A stretch of 64,000 bases of DNA from Bacillus sp. FJAT-45350. Its GTDB lineage: Bacteria; Bacillota; Bacilli; Bacillales; NISU01. The notes beneath the pieces are model-generated. The model saw only the letters and a program-made list of their open reading frames with translations, made no database searches and was not told the origin of the DNA. Both the position numbers and the translations under genes were made by a program. Positions 7,773-16,730 of this stretch are shown here, one piece after another (position 1 is the first letter of the stretch; every line of letters starts with the position of its first letter). The stretch lies in contig NZ_NISU01000003.1 of the NCBI RefSeq assembly GCF_002335805.1, forward strand, positions 257,698 to 321,697, written 5' to 3'.

Positions 7773-7974
7773 TAATGGCTAATTGTGAATGAGTAATGGT
7801 TAATTAAAGAAATAGTAATAAGTACATCACAAAATCAACAACCTAAATCCCTAACACCCTGGCACAGCCAGATAGAAAAAACATTACCCATTAACCACTA
7901 ACAATTAATAATTATTTCCCTTCTCTCTCTCTCGAACTTCAATTAATAATTCATAACCAATAACTCATAATTTT
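7773..7974. repeat. AT-rich word-repeat element C
   Basis: Left arm words TAATGGCTAATTGTGAAT and GAGTAATGGTTAATT are answered about 75 bases on by ATTACCCATTAACCACTAAC and AATTAATAATT, then by AATTCATAACC and AACTCATAATT after a CT microsatellite. The architecture resembles copies A and B but uses a different vocabulary. The rest of the gap up to spoIIID (7975-8093) contains the palindrome GGTATATATACC near 8027 and no clear promoter. Confidence 0.6.
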
Positions 7975-8093
7975 CAGAAAAATCCCCCTTGTCCCTTTAT
8001 CTAAAAGGCTTTCTGTTGAAAAACCTGGTATATATACCCTTCCTCCTTAATAAAATGTTACAAATCACCAAGTTAGATTAGGAGGCGAGTGGT

Positions 8094-8375
8094 GTGCACG
8101 ATTACATCAAAGAACGTACAATCAAGATTGGCAGGTACATCGTGGAGACAAAAAAGACGGTGCGAACAATTGCAAAGGAGTTTGGGGTATCAAAGAGTAC
8201 CGTCCATAAGGATCTAACCGAACGACTGCCGGAAATCAACCAGGAACTTGCCAATGAAGTAAAAGGAATTCTCGAATATCATAAGTCGATTAGGCATTTG
8301 CGTGGTGGAGAAGCGACGAAGGTGAAATACAAGAGGAGCACGGACCAAGAAGGTGACATGGTAATCAAAAACTAA
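8094..8375 (+). CDS. spoIIID: SpoIIID, mother-cell transcription factor
   Basis: 93 residues, nearly identical to Bacillus SpoIIID in the N-terminal 70 (for example MHDYIKERTIKIG and the helix-turn-helix EFGVSKSTVHKDLTERLP). It is a sequence-specific DNA-binding activator and repressor of sigma-E-dependent mother-cell genes. The start is GTG at 8094, preceded by AGGAGGCG at a normal distance. The C-terminal 20 residues diverge, as is common in this protein. It is followed by mbl, the conserved Bacillus order. Confidence 0.97.
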   Translation: MHDYIKERTIKIGRYIVETKKTVRTIAKEFGVSKSTVHKDLTERLPEINQELANEVKGILEYHKSIRHLRGGEATKVKYKRSTDQEGDMVIKN

Positions 8376-8496
8376 TTCATAATCTTGAGGAAAATCAATC
8401 CCTGTATTTAACAAAATATGATAAAATGAATCATTAGGATATAGTATACTAACGAGCTGATTATAGATCGAGAAGAAGACAGGGAGGATAAGCAAA

Positions 8497-9501
8497 ATGT
8501 TTGGTAGGGATATAGGGATTGATTTAGGGACAGCAAACGTCCTCATTTATGTGAAGGGAAGTGGAATCGTCCTAGATGAGCCTTCAGTTGTAGCGATAGA
8601 TACAGGTAATCAGAGAGTGTTGGCTGTTGGAGAGGAAGCTTTTCGCATGGTTGGGCGAACACCGGGAAATATCGTTGCTCTTAGACCGATGAAGGATGGA
8701 GTTATTGCAAACTTCGAGATGACAGAATCGATGCTAAAACATTTCCTAGGAAAGATTAATGTGAAAAGCTTTTTAGCGAAGCCGCGTATCCTCATATGCT
8801 GCCCAACAAACATTACGTCTGTTGAACAAAAGGCAATAAGAGAAGCGGCAGAGAAAAGTGGCGGAAAGAATGTTTATCTTGAAGAGGAACCGAAAGTAGC
8901 TGCTATTGGTGCAGGAATGGATATATTTCAGCCGAGCGGTAACATGGTAGTAGACATAGGCGGTGGAACAACAGATGTTGCTGTTCTTTCAATGGGTGAT
9001 ATCGTCACCGCCTCTTCAATTAAAGTAGCTGGTGATAAATTTGACCAAGAGATTCTTAACTACATAAAAAAGGAATACAAGTTACTTATTGGAGAGCGCA
9101 CAGCTGAAAACATTAAGATCCAAGTAGCAACGGTGTTTCCAGGTGCTCGAGAAGAAGAAATTGACATCCGTGGACGTGATATGGTAAGTGGACTTCCACG
9201 TACAATTACCGTATACTCAAAAGAGATTCAAAAAGCGTTAGAAGAGCCTGTTTCTTACATTGTACAAGCCTCTAAATCAGTTTTAGAACGTACGCCACCA
9301 GAGCTTTCTGCCGACATTATTGACAGAGGAGTTATCTTAACAGGTGGAGGCGCACTCCTACACGGAATCGACCTCCTACTAGCCGAAGAACTCAAAGTCC
9401 CTGTCTTCATAGCAGAAGAACCAATGCACTGCGTAGCCAAAGGAACAGGAATCATCCTAGAAAACTTAGATAGAATGTCGAGTAAGAAAATACGTATTTA
9501 A
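8497..9501 (+). CDS. mbl: Mbl, MreB-like actin homologue
   Basis: 334 residues with the actin-fold signatures DIGIDLGTANVLIYVKG (phosphate 1), VVDIGGGTTDVAVLS (phosphate 2) and a late GVILTGGGALLHGID (adenosine site). Length fits MreB/Mbl. It forms membrane-associated filaments that orient lateral wall synthesis by the Rod complex. Linkage to spoIIID identifies it as Mbl rather than MreB or MreBH. The start ATG follows GGGAGGATAAG. Confidence 0.95.
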   Translation: MFGRDIGIDLGTANVLIYVKGSGIVLDEPSVVAIDTGNQRVLAVGEEAFRMVGRTPGNIVALRPMKDGVIANFEMTESMLKHFLGKINVKSFLAKPRILICCPTNITSVEQKAIREAAEKSGGKNVYLEEEPKVAAIGAGMDIFQPSGNMVVDIGGGTTDVAVLSMGDIVTASSIKVAGDKFDQEILNYIKKEYKLLIGERTAENIKIQVATVFPGAREEEIDIRGRDMVSGLPRTITVYSKEIQKALEEPVSYIVQASKSVLERTPPELSADIIDRGVILTGGGALLHGIDLLLAEELKVPVFIAEEPMHCVAKGTGIILENLDRMSSKKIRI

Positions 9502-9694
9502 TTATAAATTCTGAGTTATGAGTTATGAATTAAAAGCACTTGAACCTACAATTCATAATCAAGCACTTATAATTCATAATTGTCTTTAAAAGTAAAAGGA
9601 AAATAAGGATTTAAATAATTATAAATTCTGAGTTATGAATTAAAAGCACTTGAACCTATAATTCATAATTAAGCACTCATAATTCATAATTGCA
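9501..9694 (+). repeat. Tandem duplication of an AT-rich inverted repeat
   Basis: Two near-identical units start at 9501 and about 9616, a period of roughly 116 bases. Each has ATTATAAATTCTGAGTTATG, GAATTAAAAGCACTTGAACC and AATTCATAAT words, with the left words complementary to the right ones. Unit 1 carries one extra AGTTATG word, so unit length is plastic. The pair fills the gap between mbl and flhO. Confidence 0.85.
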
Positions 9695-9713
9695 CTAAAA
9701 AGGGGGTTTACCG

Positions 9714-10541
9714 ATGCTTCGTGGTTTATACGGCTCTGCTGCTGGGATGATTGCTCAGCAACAGCGACAAGAAATGTTGTCTAATAACATAGCCAATGCT
9801 AATACTCCTGGATATAAAGCGGATCAAGCGTCATTACGGACGTTTCCAAATATGCTAATTCAATCGATGGGTACATCAAACTTCCCACCAAACCGTTCTC
9901 AAGTCATTGGGGACATAAGTACGGGTGTATACTTACAAGAACGAATGCCGAACTTCCGTCAAGGAGATATAAATGAAACAGGTAACAATACGGATATTGC
10001 ACTTTTGCAAGGAGCAATGCCATTAAATGAAGATGGTCGCCCAGGTGCACTATTTTTTGCTGTTGAAAATCAAGACGGAGATATTCGTTATACGAGAAAC
10101 GGCAACTTTGCTGTAGATGGACAAGGCTTCTTAGTAACCGGTGATGGCTTCTATGTCCAAAATGCAGCTGGTGAGCGAATTGAAGTAGGGAATGAGAACT
10201 TCCGTGTAACACAGGAAGGAACGATTCTAGCCGAAAATGGAGCCAACCTAGGTCAACTAGAAGTTGCATTTGCTGCTGATCCAATGCAACTTGTAAAAGA
10301 AGGTAGCGGACTACTCCGACTTGAAGCAGAAGGCATTGACGTACTGCCGACTGCATTCGGTAACGGTGATGTGACGTTTCAGCTAAACCAAGGCTTTATT
10401 GAACGTTCAAATGTAGATGCTGCACAAACAATGACGGAGATGATGAATGCCTTCCGTTCATTTGAAGCAAATCAAAAAGTATTGCAAGCATACGACCGTA
10501 GCTTAGAAAAGGCAGTTAATGAGGTTGGTCGAATTGGATAG
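9714..10541 (+). CDS. flhO: FlhO, flagellar basal-body rod protein
   Basis: 275 residues. The N-terminal rod signature MLRGLYGSAAGMIAQQQRQ and LSNNIANANTPGYKAD, plus the C-terminal helical FRSFEANQKVLQAYD region, place it in the FlgF/FlgG-like rod and hook family. In Bacillus, FlhO and FlhP are the rod proteins encoded downstream of mbl, exactly as here. It is exported by the flagellar type III apparatus and has no signal peptide. RBS is AAGGGGG. It is 17 bases from flhP, so they are cotranscribed. Confidence 0.93.
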   Translation: MLRGLYGSAAGMIAQQQRQEMLSNNIANANTPGYKADQASLRTFPNMLIQSMGTSNFPPNRSQVIGDISTGVYLQERMPNFRQGDINETGNNTDIALLQGAMPLNEDGRPGALFFAVENQDGDIRYTRNGNFAVDGQGFLVTGDGFYVQNAAGERIEVGNENFRVTQEGTILAENGANLGQLEVAFAADPMQLVKEGSGLLRLEAEGIDVLPTAFGNGDVTFQLNQGFIERSNVDAAQTMTEMMNAFRSFEANQKVLQAYDRSLEKAVNEVGRIG

Positions 10542-10558
10542 AAAGGTGTTAAGTTAAC

Positions 10559-11401
10559 ATGAACACACAAATGCTAATGTCGTCTGTTACCATGGGTCAA
10601 CTGCAAAAGAAACTAGATACAATTTCTCATAACCTAGCAAATGTTAATACGCAAGGATATAAACGTCGTGAAGCTACATTTTCAGATCTTCTTTTTCAAC
10701 AAGTAAATAATCAGTCTTCTGACCGTTATGAAGAGGGACGTTTAACTCCAAATGGAATACGTGTTGGTTCTGGTGCGAAGATAGGACAGACTGCACTTCG
10801 GATTGAACAAGGCTCCTTGCAAAGCACGGACCGACCTTTAGATGTGGCAATCACTCAAAAGGGTCACTTCTTCCAAATTGGGGTTAATGTTGACGGTGCA
10901 CTTGAAACCCGTTACACAAGGGACGGAGCTTTTTATTTTTCACCTGTCCCGGGAAATGAAGCACTTCTAAACTTAGTTACACAAGATGGAGACTATGTTT
11001 TAGGTCAAGGTGGTCCAATTACGATTCCTGCTAATCATTCAGAGATTCAAATTAGCAATCGAGGAACGATCACTGCTCGCTTTGAAGATGGGACAACAGA
11101 ACAAGTCGGTCAGCTTGAGCTTGTAAATGTAGAAAGACCACAAATGTTAGTTCAAATGGGTCAAAATAACTTTGGGTTACCTGGTAACCTAGCAGAGCTT
11201 GGATATGTAGCTGCAGATATTCTCGGAGTTATTCCTAATGGTCAGGTTTCCGTTGAACAAAACATGTTAGAAATGTCCAATGTCAATTTACAAAAAGAAA
11301 TGAATGACCTGATGCTTGCACAACGCTCTTATCAATTTAATTCAAGATCAATAAGCATGGCGGACCAAATGATGGGACTAGTAAATGGTATTCGTGGATA
11401 A
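10559..11401 (+). CDS. flhP: FlhP, flagellar distal rod protein
   Basis: 280 residues with the family N-terminus KLDTISHNLANVNTQGYKRR and C-terminal VNLQKEMNDLMLAQRSYQ, the typical D0 helices of rod/hook proteins (FlgG-like). It follows flhO with a 17-base gap. In B. subtilis FlhP is needed for hook assembly. An odd feature is the long central domain typical of FlgG paralogues; nothing appears truncated. Confidence 0.93.
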   Translation: MNTQMLMSSVTMGQLQKKLDTISHNLANVNTQGYKRREATFSDLLFQQVNNQSSDRYEEGRLTPNGIRVGSGAKIGQTALRIEQGSLQSTDRPLDVAITQKGHFFQIGVNVDGALETRYTRDGAFYFSPVPGNEALLNLVTQDGDYVLGQGGPITIPANHSEIQISNRGTITARFEDGTTEQVGQLELVNVERPQMLVQMGQNNFGLPGNLAELGYVAADILGVIPNGQVSVEQNMLEMSNVNLQKEMNDLMLAQRSYQFNSRSISMADQMMGLVNGIRG

Positions 11402-11485
11402 GGGGAGGTAGGATAGATTATCCTAGTAACTACCTCTTTTATATAGTATACGAGTATGAAAAAAAGGAACAAATGAGGAGAAACT

Positions 11486-11761
11486 ATGAGTACTGAAGAA
11501 AAGCAGTCGCGACTGAGCAAAAGAGAAGAGGAAAGAGAAAAGCAAAAGGAAAAGAAGCGAAGTAGAGGACGAAAGAGAGAACGTATTCGTCTCATTCCTA
11601 TTTGGGTTCGTTTAATCATTGTTGCTGTTCTTGTGTTCCTCAGTCTAATAGCTGGTGTAATGTTCGGTTACGGCATTGTCGGGGATGGTACTCCTACAGA
11701 CGCTCTAAAAGCAGAAACATGGCAGCATATTTTTAACATCCTTAGCGGCGTAGAAAAATAA
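11486..11761 (+). CDS. EpuA-family small membrane protein
   Basis: 91 residues with a very basic, charged N-terminal 38 residues (SRGRKRERIRLIPIWVR), one membrane segment at about 45-65, then FGYGIVGDGTPTDALKAETW and WQHIF. This pattern is the EpuA family, often annotated 'DNA-directed RNA polymerase subunit beta', a misleading name derived from gene neighbourhood. It lies between flhP and fabZ as in other Bacillaceae. A good RBS, AGGAG, precedes the ATG. Function is not established. Confidence 0.8.
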   Translation: MSTEEKQSRLSKREEEREKQKEKKRSRGRKRERIRLIPIWVRLIIVAVLVFLSLIAGVMFGYGIVGDGTPTDALKAETWQHIFNILSGVEK

Positions 11762-11812
11762 AGCAAAGGATGTTTTTCCTATACATATGAAAAATTTATT
11801 GGAGGTCATACT

Positions 11813-12241
11813 ATGTCTATGTTAACAATTGAAGAAATAAAAAAAATCATTCCTCATCGTTACCCATTCTTATTAATTGACCGTATTGAGGAAGTAGAAG
11901 AAGGAAAGCGCGCAGTTGGTCTGAAAAACGTATCAGCCAACGAAGAATACTTCAATGGACACTTTCCTGATTATCCTGTTATGCCAGGCGTTCTCATTGT
12001 TGAAGCATTAGCACAGGTTGGCGCAGTAGCAATCCTTAAAAAAGAAGAAAACCAAGGAAAGTTAGCTTTCTTCGCTGGAATTGACAACTGCCGTTTTAAG
12101 GAGCAAGTAAAACCAGGAGATCAACTTCGTTTAGAAGTAGAAATTGTTCGCCTGAAAGGTCCAATCGGAAAAGGTAAAGGTATTGCAACAGTTAACGGGA
12201 AAACTGTTTGTGAGACAGAGTTAATGTTTGCGGTGAAGTAA
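11813..12241 (+). CDS. fabZ: FabZ, 3-hydroxyacyl-ACP dehydratase
   Basis: 142 residues, the usual FabZ length, single hot-dog fold. The active-site region [18 protein letters not shown] includes the catalytic His and, on the helix, Glu. [13 protein letters not shown] is the family N-terminal signature. It removes water from 3-hydroxyacyl-ACP in type II fatty-acid synthesis. RBS GGAGGT precedes the ATG. It is the last gene of the spoIIID-mbl-flh block, as in B. subtilis. Confidence 0.96.
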   Translation: MSMLTIEEIKKIIPHRYPFLLIDRIEEVEEGKRAVGLKNVSANEEYFNGHFPDYPVMPGVLIVEALAQVGAVAILKKEENQGKLAFFAGIDNCRFKEQVKPGDQLRLEVEIVRLKGPIGKGKGIATVNGKTVCETELMFAVK

Positions 12242-12262
12242 AAATTAAATGTTAAAAGTGTT

Positions 12263-12306
12263 AATAGTCGCCTTACTTAAATGAGTATAGGCGGCTATTT
12301 CTTTTT
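12263..12306 (+). terminator. Terminator after fabZ
   Basis: Arms AATAGTCGCC and GGCGGCTATT with a 17-base loop and TTCTTTTT. Confidence 0.8.
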
Positions 12307-12538
12307 ATTACAAGTTTTAAAAATAAAAGAGGAATTTGTCACTTTTTATAGAATATTTAGTAATTAGATATTTAAAAATAGCTTTGTTTCAAAATAAAAT
12401 GATTAATTTCACTAAAAGATTCAACTAATTTAGACTAACTAGTTATCAAAAAGCTTGTAAGATATTTATAATAGAAGAAACAGATATTTTTTAGAGGGAA
12501 GGGGGAAGGCAGCACCCCAATTTAGGCTCATCGAGGGA

Positions 12539-14263
12539 ATGCCACAGCATATGAAAACATTATTTGAAAAATTCACTAGTGATAGTGAGAATGTATGGAA
12601 ATTATTTACCTTTATGAAGGATGGCTTGATTATTACAGACTACCATCAACGAATTGTTGCCATAAACCCAGCATTTGAAAAGATTACAGGTTATAAATAC
12701 AAAGAGGTTTATATGCAAAACCCTAAAGTCTTGCAATCTGGTAAAACAGAGCCCAAGACATTCCATTCTATGTGGGAATCATTGAGTAATGAAGGAACAT
12801 GGACTGGCGAAATTATTAATAAACGGAAGACCGGCGAAGAATTTTGGTCGTATATTACAATCACTTATATAAAGAAAAAACGAAAAGAAGATTGCTATTA
12901 CATCGGGATTATGAGAGATATCACAGAGCAAAAGCAGAACGAAAAGAAAATATCACATTTAGCCTATCATGATACGTTAACTCAGTTACCAAATAGAGCA
13001 CTGTTTGTAAAAAAATTACGACAATCATTAAAAGAGGCAAGTGAGAGTAATAAAAAACTGGCTCTACTCTTTTTAGATTTGGACCGTTTTAAAAACGTTA
13101 ATGATTCACTGGGCCATCAGGCTGGTGACCAGTTATTACTTGAAGTCTCGCGAAGGCTACAGCAAGTAATTGGCGACCGAGGAATTGTGAGTCGATTTGG
13201 TGGGGATGAGTTTACGATATTACTTCATCCAATTGAATCTGAAGATGAAGTCCATAAGTGTATTAATAACATATTCCATTCGTTAGATTTACCGATAGAG
13301 GTAGTCGGAGAATCAATTTATATTACATTAAGTATAGGAGCGAGCTTTTACCCTGAGCACGGTAGTGATATTCATACGCTTTTAAAAAATGCCGACAGTG
13401 CGATGTATCGAACGAAGGATGAGGGTCGAAATAATTTTCAATTTTACGACCATGATATGAATGAAGGCTCGTTGGAAAAATTTTATTTAGAGCATGAACT
13501 CCATCGTGCGATTGAGAATAATGAATTCGAAGTTCACTATCAGCTCCAAGTCGATGTACAAACGGGAATGCCATATGGTGTAGAGGGGTTAATTCGTTGG
13601 AACCATCCTAAAAAGGGCCTTATCTCACCAGCACAGTTTCTACCTTTGGCTGAAGACACAGGCCTAATTGTTCAGATGGACCACTGGGTGATGAAAACAG
13701 CTTTTGCTCAAACGAAAAAGTGGCATGAGAAGGGTCATAGCGACTTAATGATTTCTGTTAATATTTCTAAACAGCAATTTGAAAGCTACCACTTCATTGA
13801 TAAGGTGAAGCAAACAATTCTCGAAACTAGAATTGACCCTCATCTTGTTTGTCTTGAAATCACTGAAAATATGGCAATTAATAATGTTGAGCAAGCAGTG
13901 AATAAATTAACTGAATTAAAAGAAATGGGTATTCATGTGTCACTTGATGACTTTGGAACGGGATATTCATCATTAAGTCAGTTGAAAAACTTCCCAATTG
14001 ATACGTTGAAGATCGATCAATCATTTGTTCGAACACAAAGCGGTGGGGGTAAAAATGATGCGATTGTAAAACTAATAATCGCGATGGCAAAAAGCCTCAA
14101 TTTTACCGTTACATGTGAAGGTGTAGAAACAGAAGAGCAACTAATTCTTATCCGTAATGAGGGCTGTCACCATGCTCAAGGGTTCCTTTTTAGTAAACCG
14201 CTTACACACGAAAAATGTGAAGCGATGATGGGACAAATGAAGGAAGTAATTGAAGAAGAGTAA
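12539..14263 (+). CDS. PAS-GGDEF-EAL cyclic-di-GMP protein
   Basis: 574 residues without membrane segments, so cytoplasmic. A PAS domain (about 22-130, with PAS-associated GIMRDITEQKQ), a GGDEF domain (about 138-300) with intact RFGGDEF, and an EAL domain (about 315-565) with EGLIRW, NISKQQF, EITEN, DDFGTGYSSL, LKIDQSF and CEGVE, so both catalytic sites look complete. The inhibitory RxxD site upstream of GGDEF is absent. It may switch between diguanylate cyclase and phosphodiesterase according to its PAS signal; net activity is not predictable. A GAGGG site is very close to ATG 12539; a second ATG at 12551 is also possible. Confidence 0.88.
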   Translation: MPQHMKTLFEKFTSDSENVWKLFTFMKDGLIITDYHQRIVAINPAFEKITGYKYKEVYMQNPKVLQSGKTEPKTFHSMWESLSNEGTWTGEIINKRKTGEEFWSYITITYIKKKRKEDCYYIGIMRDITEQKQNEKKISHLAYHDTLTQLPNRALFVKKLRQSLKEASESNKKLALLFLDLDRFKNVNDSLGHQAGDQLLLEVSRRLQQVIGDRGIVSRFGGDEFTILLHPIESEDEVHKCINNIFHSLDLPIEVVGESIYITLSIGASFYPEHGSDIHTLLKNADSAMYRTKDEGRNNFQFYDHDMNEGSLEKFYLEHELHRAIENNEFEVHYQLQVDVQTGMPYGVEGLIRWNHPKKGLISPAQFLPLAEDTGLIVQMDHWVMKTAFAQTKKWHEKGHSDLMISVNISKQQFESYHFIDKVKQTILETRIDPHLVCLEITENMAINNVEQAVNKLTELKEMGIHVSLDDFGTGYSSLSQLKNFPIDTLKIDQSFVRTQSGGGKNDAIVKLIIAMAKSLNFTVTCEGVETEEQLILIRNEGCHHAQGFLFSKPLTHEKCEAMMGQMKEVIEEE

Positions 14264-14424
14264 TCAACTCAAACTATGGGATACTCTCTTTAAATATGTA
14301 AAAATGTCAAATGAATACCAAAAAATCCCGAAAACTATAGACCCCCGGAATCTGATTTGCTAAGATAACTTCAGATTAACGAAGAAGTTAATCCTACATA
14401 CAAACCATTAGGGGGTTTATAATT

Positions 14425-14667
14425 ATGAAAAAATTCTTATTATCAATAGCTTCAGGTGCATTAGCATTAAGCGTATTAGCAGCATGTGGAGAGACACCAG
14501 CAGAAGAAGAAGCACCAGTAGATGAAGATACAAATATCGAAGAGCCAGCAGGAGAGGAAGCACCAATCGACGAAGAGCCGGCTGAGGAAGAAGAGCTAGA
14601 GCTTGAGATTGAAGAAGCTGAAGAGCCAGCAGAAGATATTGAAGAAGATGAGGAAGACGAAGCGTAA
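14425..14667 (+). CDS. Small acidic lipoprotein
   Basis: 80 residues. Signal peptide with lipobox LAAC (Cys at about residue 21), then almost nothing but Glu, Asp, Pro and Ala in reiterated words such as EEPAEE, up to the C-terminus. The mature part should be a disordered, highly negative chain anchored by lipid on the outer face of the membrane. No enzymatic domain. It has a strong RBS AGGGGGT and a terminator, so it is a single-gene unit. A cation-holding or wall-spacing role is only a guess. Codons GAA and GAG are repeated, so length may vary between strains. Confidence 0.75.
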   Translation: MKKFLLSIASGALALSVLAACGETPAEEEAPVDEDTNIEEPAGEEAPIDEEPAEEEELELEIEEAEEPAEDIEEDEEDEA

Positions 14668-14705
14668 GGGTAATCCCTTGTTATAAAATCATACACATAC
14701 ATTGA

Positions 14706-14737
14706 AACAGCCTTGCCATAATGGTGAGGTTGTTTTT
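14706..14737 (+). terminator. Terminator after acidic lipoprotein gene
   Basis: Arms AACAGCCTTGCCA and TGGTGAGGTTGTT with loop TAA, two wobble or mismatched pairs, then TTTTT. Confidence 0.75.
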
Positions 14738-14783
14738 GTCTTCTAGTTAGATTAAAAAATCTCTTGAGATGTATCCCACTTCG

Positions 14784-15128
14784 TTATATATATAGTGCGA
14801 CAACAAGTACAATTAAGTGAAAAACTTGGTCTGCTATAATCCCAAGCCAAAATGATTCTTTTCCCTTTGCTTGCATTATTGTAGATACCCACCATTGGAC
14901 AAAAGTTCTTCGGTCTAAAAACACATGTGATAGAAAAATGAATAAGATCGCCCAAATTGATAATCCACCAAAACCAATATAAGCTACTACTGACACAATC
15001 AATGTGTATACAAATGAGTGTGTAATGAGTGCTCCCCAATGTTTGGCTTTGTTCATTGCCATCCAACTAGTTTGAAATAAATAATCACCAATAAGGTGAG
15101 CAATAAATAAAAATGCAAAAGGAGACAT
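14784..15128 (-). CDS. DUF3307 membrane protein
   Basis: 114 residues with about four hydrophobic segments, starting SPFAFLFIAHLIGDYLFQT, which carries the conserved H-x-x-G-D-Y/F-x-x-Q motif of DUF3307, and a later SHVFLDRR. Function is unknown; members often neighbour SatD-type genes, which are not evident here. The start ATG has GGAAGAG about seven bases upstream. It is transcribed opposite to both neighbours and is isolated. Confidence 0.75.
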   Translation of the reverse strand: MSPFAFLFIAHLIGDYLFQTSWMAMNKAKHWGALITHSFVYTLIVSVVAYIGFGGLSIWAILFIFLSHVFLDRRTFVQWWVSTIMQAKGKESFWLGIIADQVFHLIVLVVALYI

Positions 15129-15464
15129 GAGTTCTCTTCCCTTCTATAATCAGGTATTATGTCATTTCTCTCTGCTATTTCCACAGCTAGGATTAAATAT
15201 GTATCTATTTCATAGTTAGTACCAAATACTTCCGTTAAATATAATTCTACCATGATTTTCTCTAGCTTTCTATAGAAGGCAGTAACCACTTACGTAAACA
15301 TTAGTAAAATCATATCTTCTTCCAAACTTTATAAAATGGTATGATAATAAAAATACGATAATAAGAAAAATTTGTTAATAGTCTGTAAAATTATAATAAA
15401 ATATAATTGGTGGTCAATACTTTTGTATTAAAACCTCGTAAATAAGATTAAAAGGAGAATCTAT

Positions 15465-16613
15465 ATGCATAATGAACATGATTTAGATATTGATAAGTCC
15501 TATTACAAGAGAGATTTAACATCAGAAGAATTGCTCTCTGTCATTTTTGACTATGCTTCCAAGATAGCTAATGAAAAGGTTCTGGATCGACTTCTTTTAT
15601 TAATGGCTGATATGGGAAGAGATCTTGTAGTATCTGACCGTTGTACACTCTGGCTGTTAGACAATCAACGTCAAGAATTGTGGACGAAGGTTGCGCATAA
15701 CATTGATGACATCCGAGTTCCATGTACTGCAGGATTAGTCGGGCATGCTGTACAAACAGGTGAACCTATTTATATTGATGATGCATATGAAGATGACCGA
15801 TTTAATCAAGATGTAGATAAGCAAACAGGTTATCGCACAAAAGCTATCCTAGTCATTCCTATTCGTAACAATGAAGGTAAAGTGATCGGTGCTTATCAGG
15901 CTATTAACAAAATGACAGAAGGAGAAAAGTTCACTGAAAAAGACCAGAAACACCTAACTTTAGCAGCATCATATACGGGTAAATCATTAGAATCGGCGCT
16001 TTTAAACAAAGAAATAGAAGATACGCAAAGAGAAATCATTTTTACAATGGGTGAAATCGGTGAAAGTCGCTCAAGAGAAACAGGCAACCATGTCAAGCGT
16101 GTAGCAGAATACTCCCAGTTACTCGCCTTAAAGTACGGACTTTCTGAAAAAGAGGCAGAATTAATCAAAATGGCTTCACCGATGCATGATATAGGAAAGG
16201 TAGCAATCCCAGATTCAATCTTGAAAAAACCTGGTAAGCTAACAGACGAAGAATTTAATGAGATGAAGATGCATTCGTCAATTGGCTACAATCTTTTAAA
16301 AGGGTCAAAAAGGGAACTTCTGCAAACCGCTGCCATTATTGCATACGAACATCACGAAAAATGGAATGGTCGAGGTTATCCTAACGGAAAGAGAGAGGAT
16401 GAAATTCACCTATATGGTCGAATTACTGCAATTGCAGATGTGTTTGACGCCCTTGCCAGTAACCGAGTGTATAAAAAAGCCTGGGAGCTAGACCGAATCC
16501 TCAATCTGTTTAAAGAAGAAAAAGGTCAACATTTTGATCCCACTTTAACTGAATTATTTATCGAAAGCTTTCATGAGTTTGTCCAAATAAAAAACAAGTA
16601 TGAAGATGTCTGA
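15465..16613 (+). CDS. GAF-HD-GYP cyclic-di-GMP phosphodiesterase
   Basis: 382 residues. A GAF sensor domain (about 35-175, with SDRCTLWLLDNQ and GLVGHAVQTGEPIYIDDAY) is followed by an HD-GYP domain (about 195-370). The metal and signature residues are present: HVKRVAEYS, HDIGKVAIPD, EHHEKWNGRGYP and DVFDALASNR. HD-GYP proteins hydrolyse c-di-GMP to GMP or pGpG. No membrane segment is seen. The gene has its own RBS (AAAAGGAG) and stands alone. With the GGDEF-EAL protein 1.2 kb upstream it forms a local c-di-GMP cluster. Confidence 0.88.
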   Translation: MHNEHDLDIDKSYYKRDLTSEELLSVIFDYASKIANEKVLDRLLLLMADMGRDLVVSDRCTLWLLDNQRQELWTKVAHNIDDIRVPCTAGLVGHAVQTGEPIYIDDAYEDDRFNQDVDKQTGYRTKAILVIPIRNNEGKVIGAYQAINKMTEGEKFTEKDQKHLTLAASYTGKSLESALLNKEIEDTQREIIFTMGEIGESRSRETGNHVKRVAEYSQLLALKYGLSEKEAELIKMASPMHDIGKVAIPDSILKKPGKLTDEEFNEMKMHSSIGYNLLKGSKRELLQTAAIIAYEHHEKWNGRGYPNGKREDEIHLYGRITAIADVFDALASNRVYKKAWELDRILNLFKEEKGQHFDPTLTELFIESFHEFVQIKNKYEDV

Positions 16614-16730
16614 AAAATAGTTAAAAGAACACTAGTCTGATTGGTAACAAATAGATAAAATGAAAGAATAATAAAAAAATTGATAATTAATTTACTAAAA
16701 GATTCCCAGATGTAAGGAGGGCTACTAGAT

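Noticed and set aside
14394..14702. Minus-strand 102-codon Ser-rich frame
   Set aside because: It is the antisense of the GAA/GAG-rich acidic lipoprotein; Ser content follows from that and there is no ribosome site.
15053..15289. Minus-strand 78-codon frame upstream of the DUF3307 gene
   Set aside because: Its last third overlaps the DUF3307 gene in another frame and no family was recognised. A short real protein from an internal ATG near 15253 cannot be excluded.
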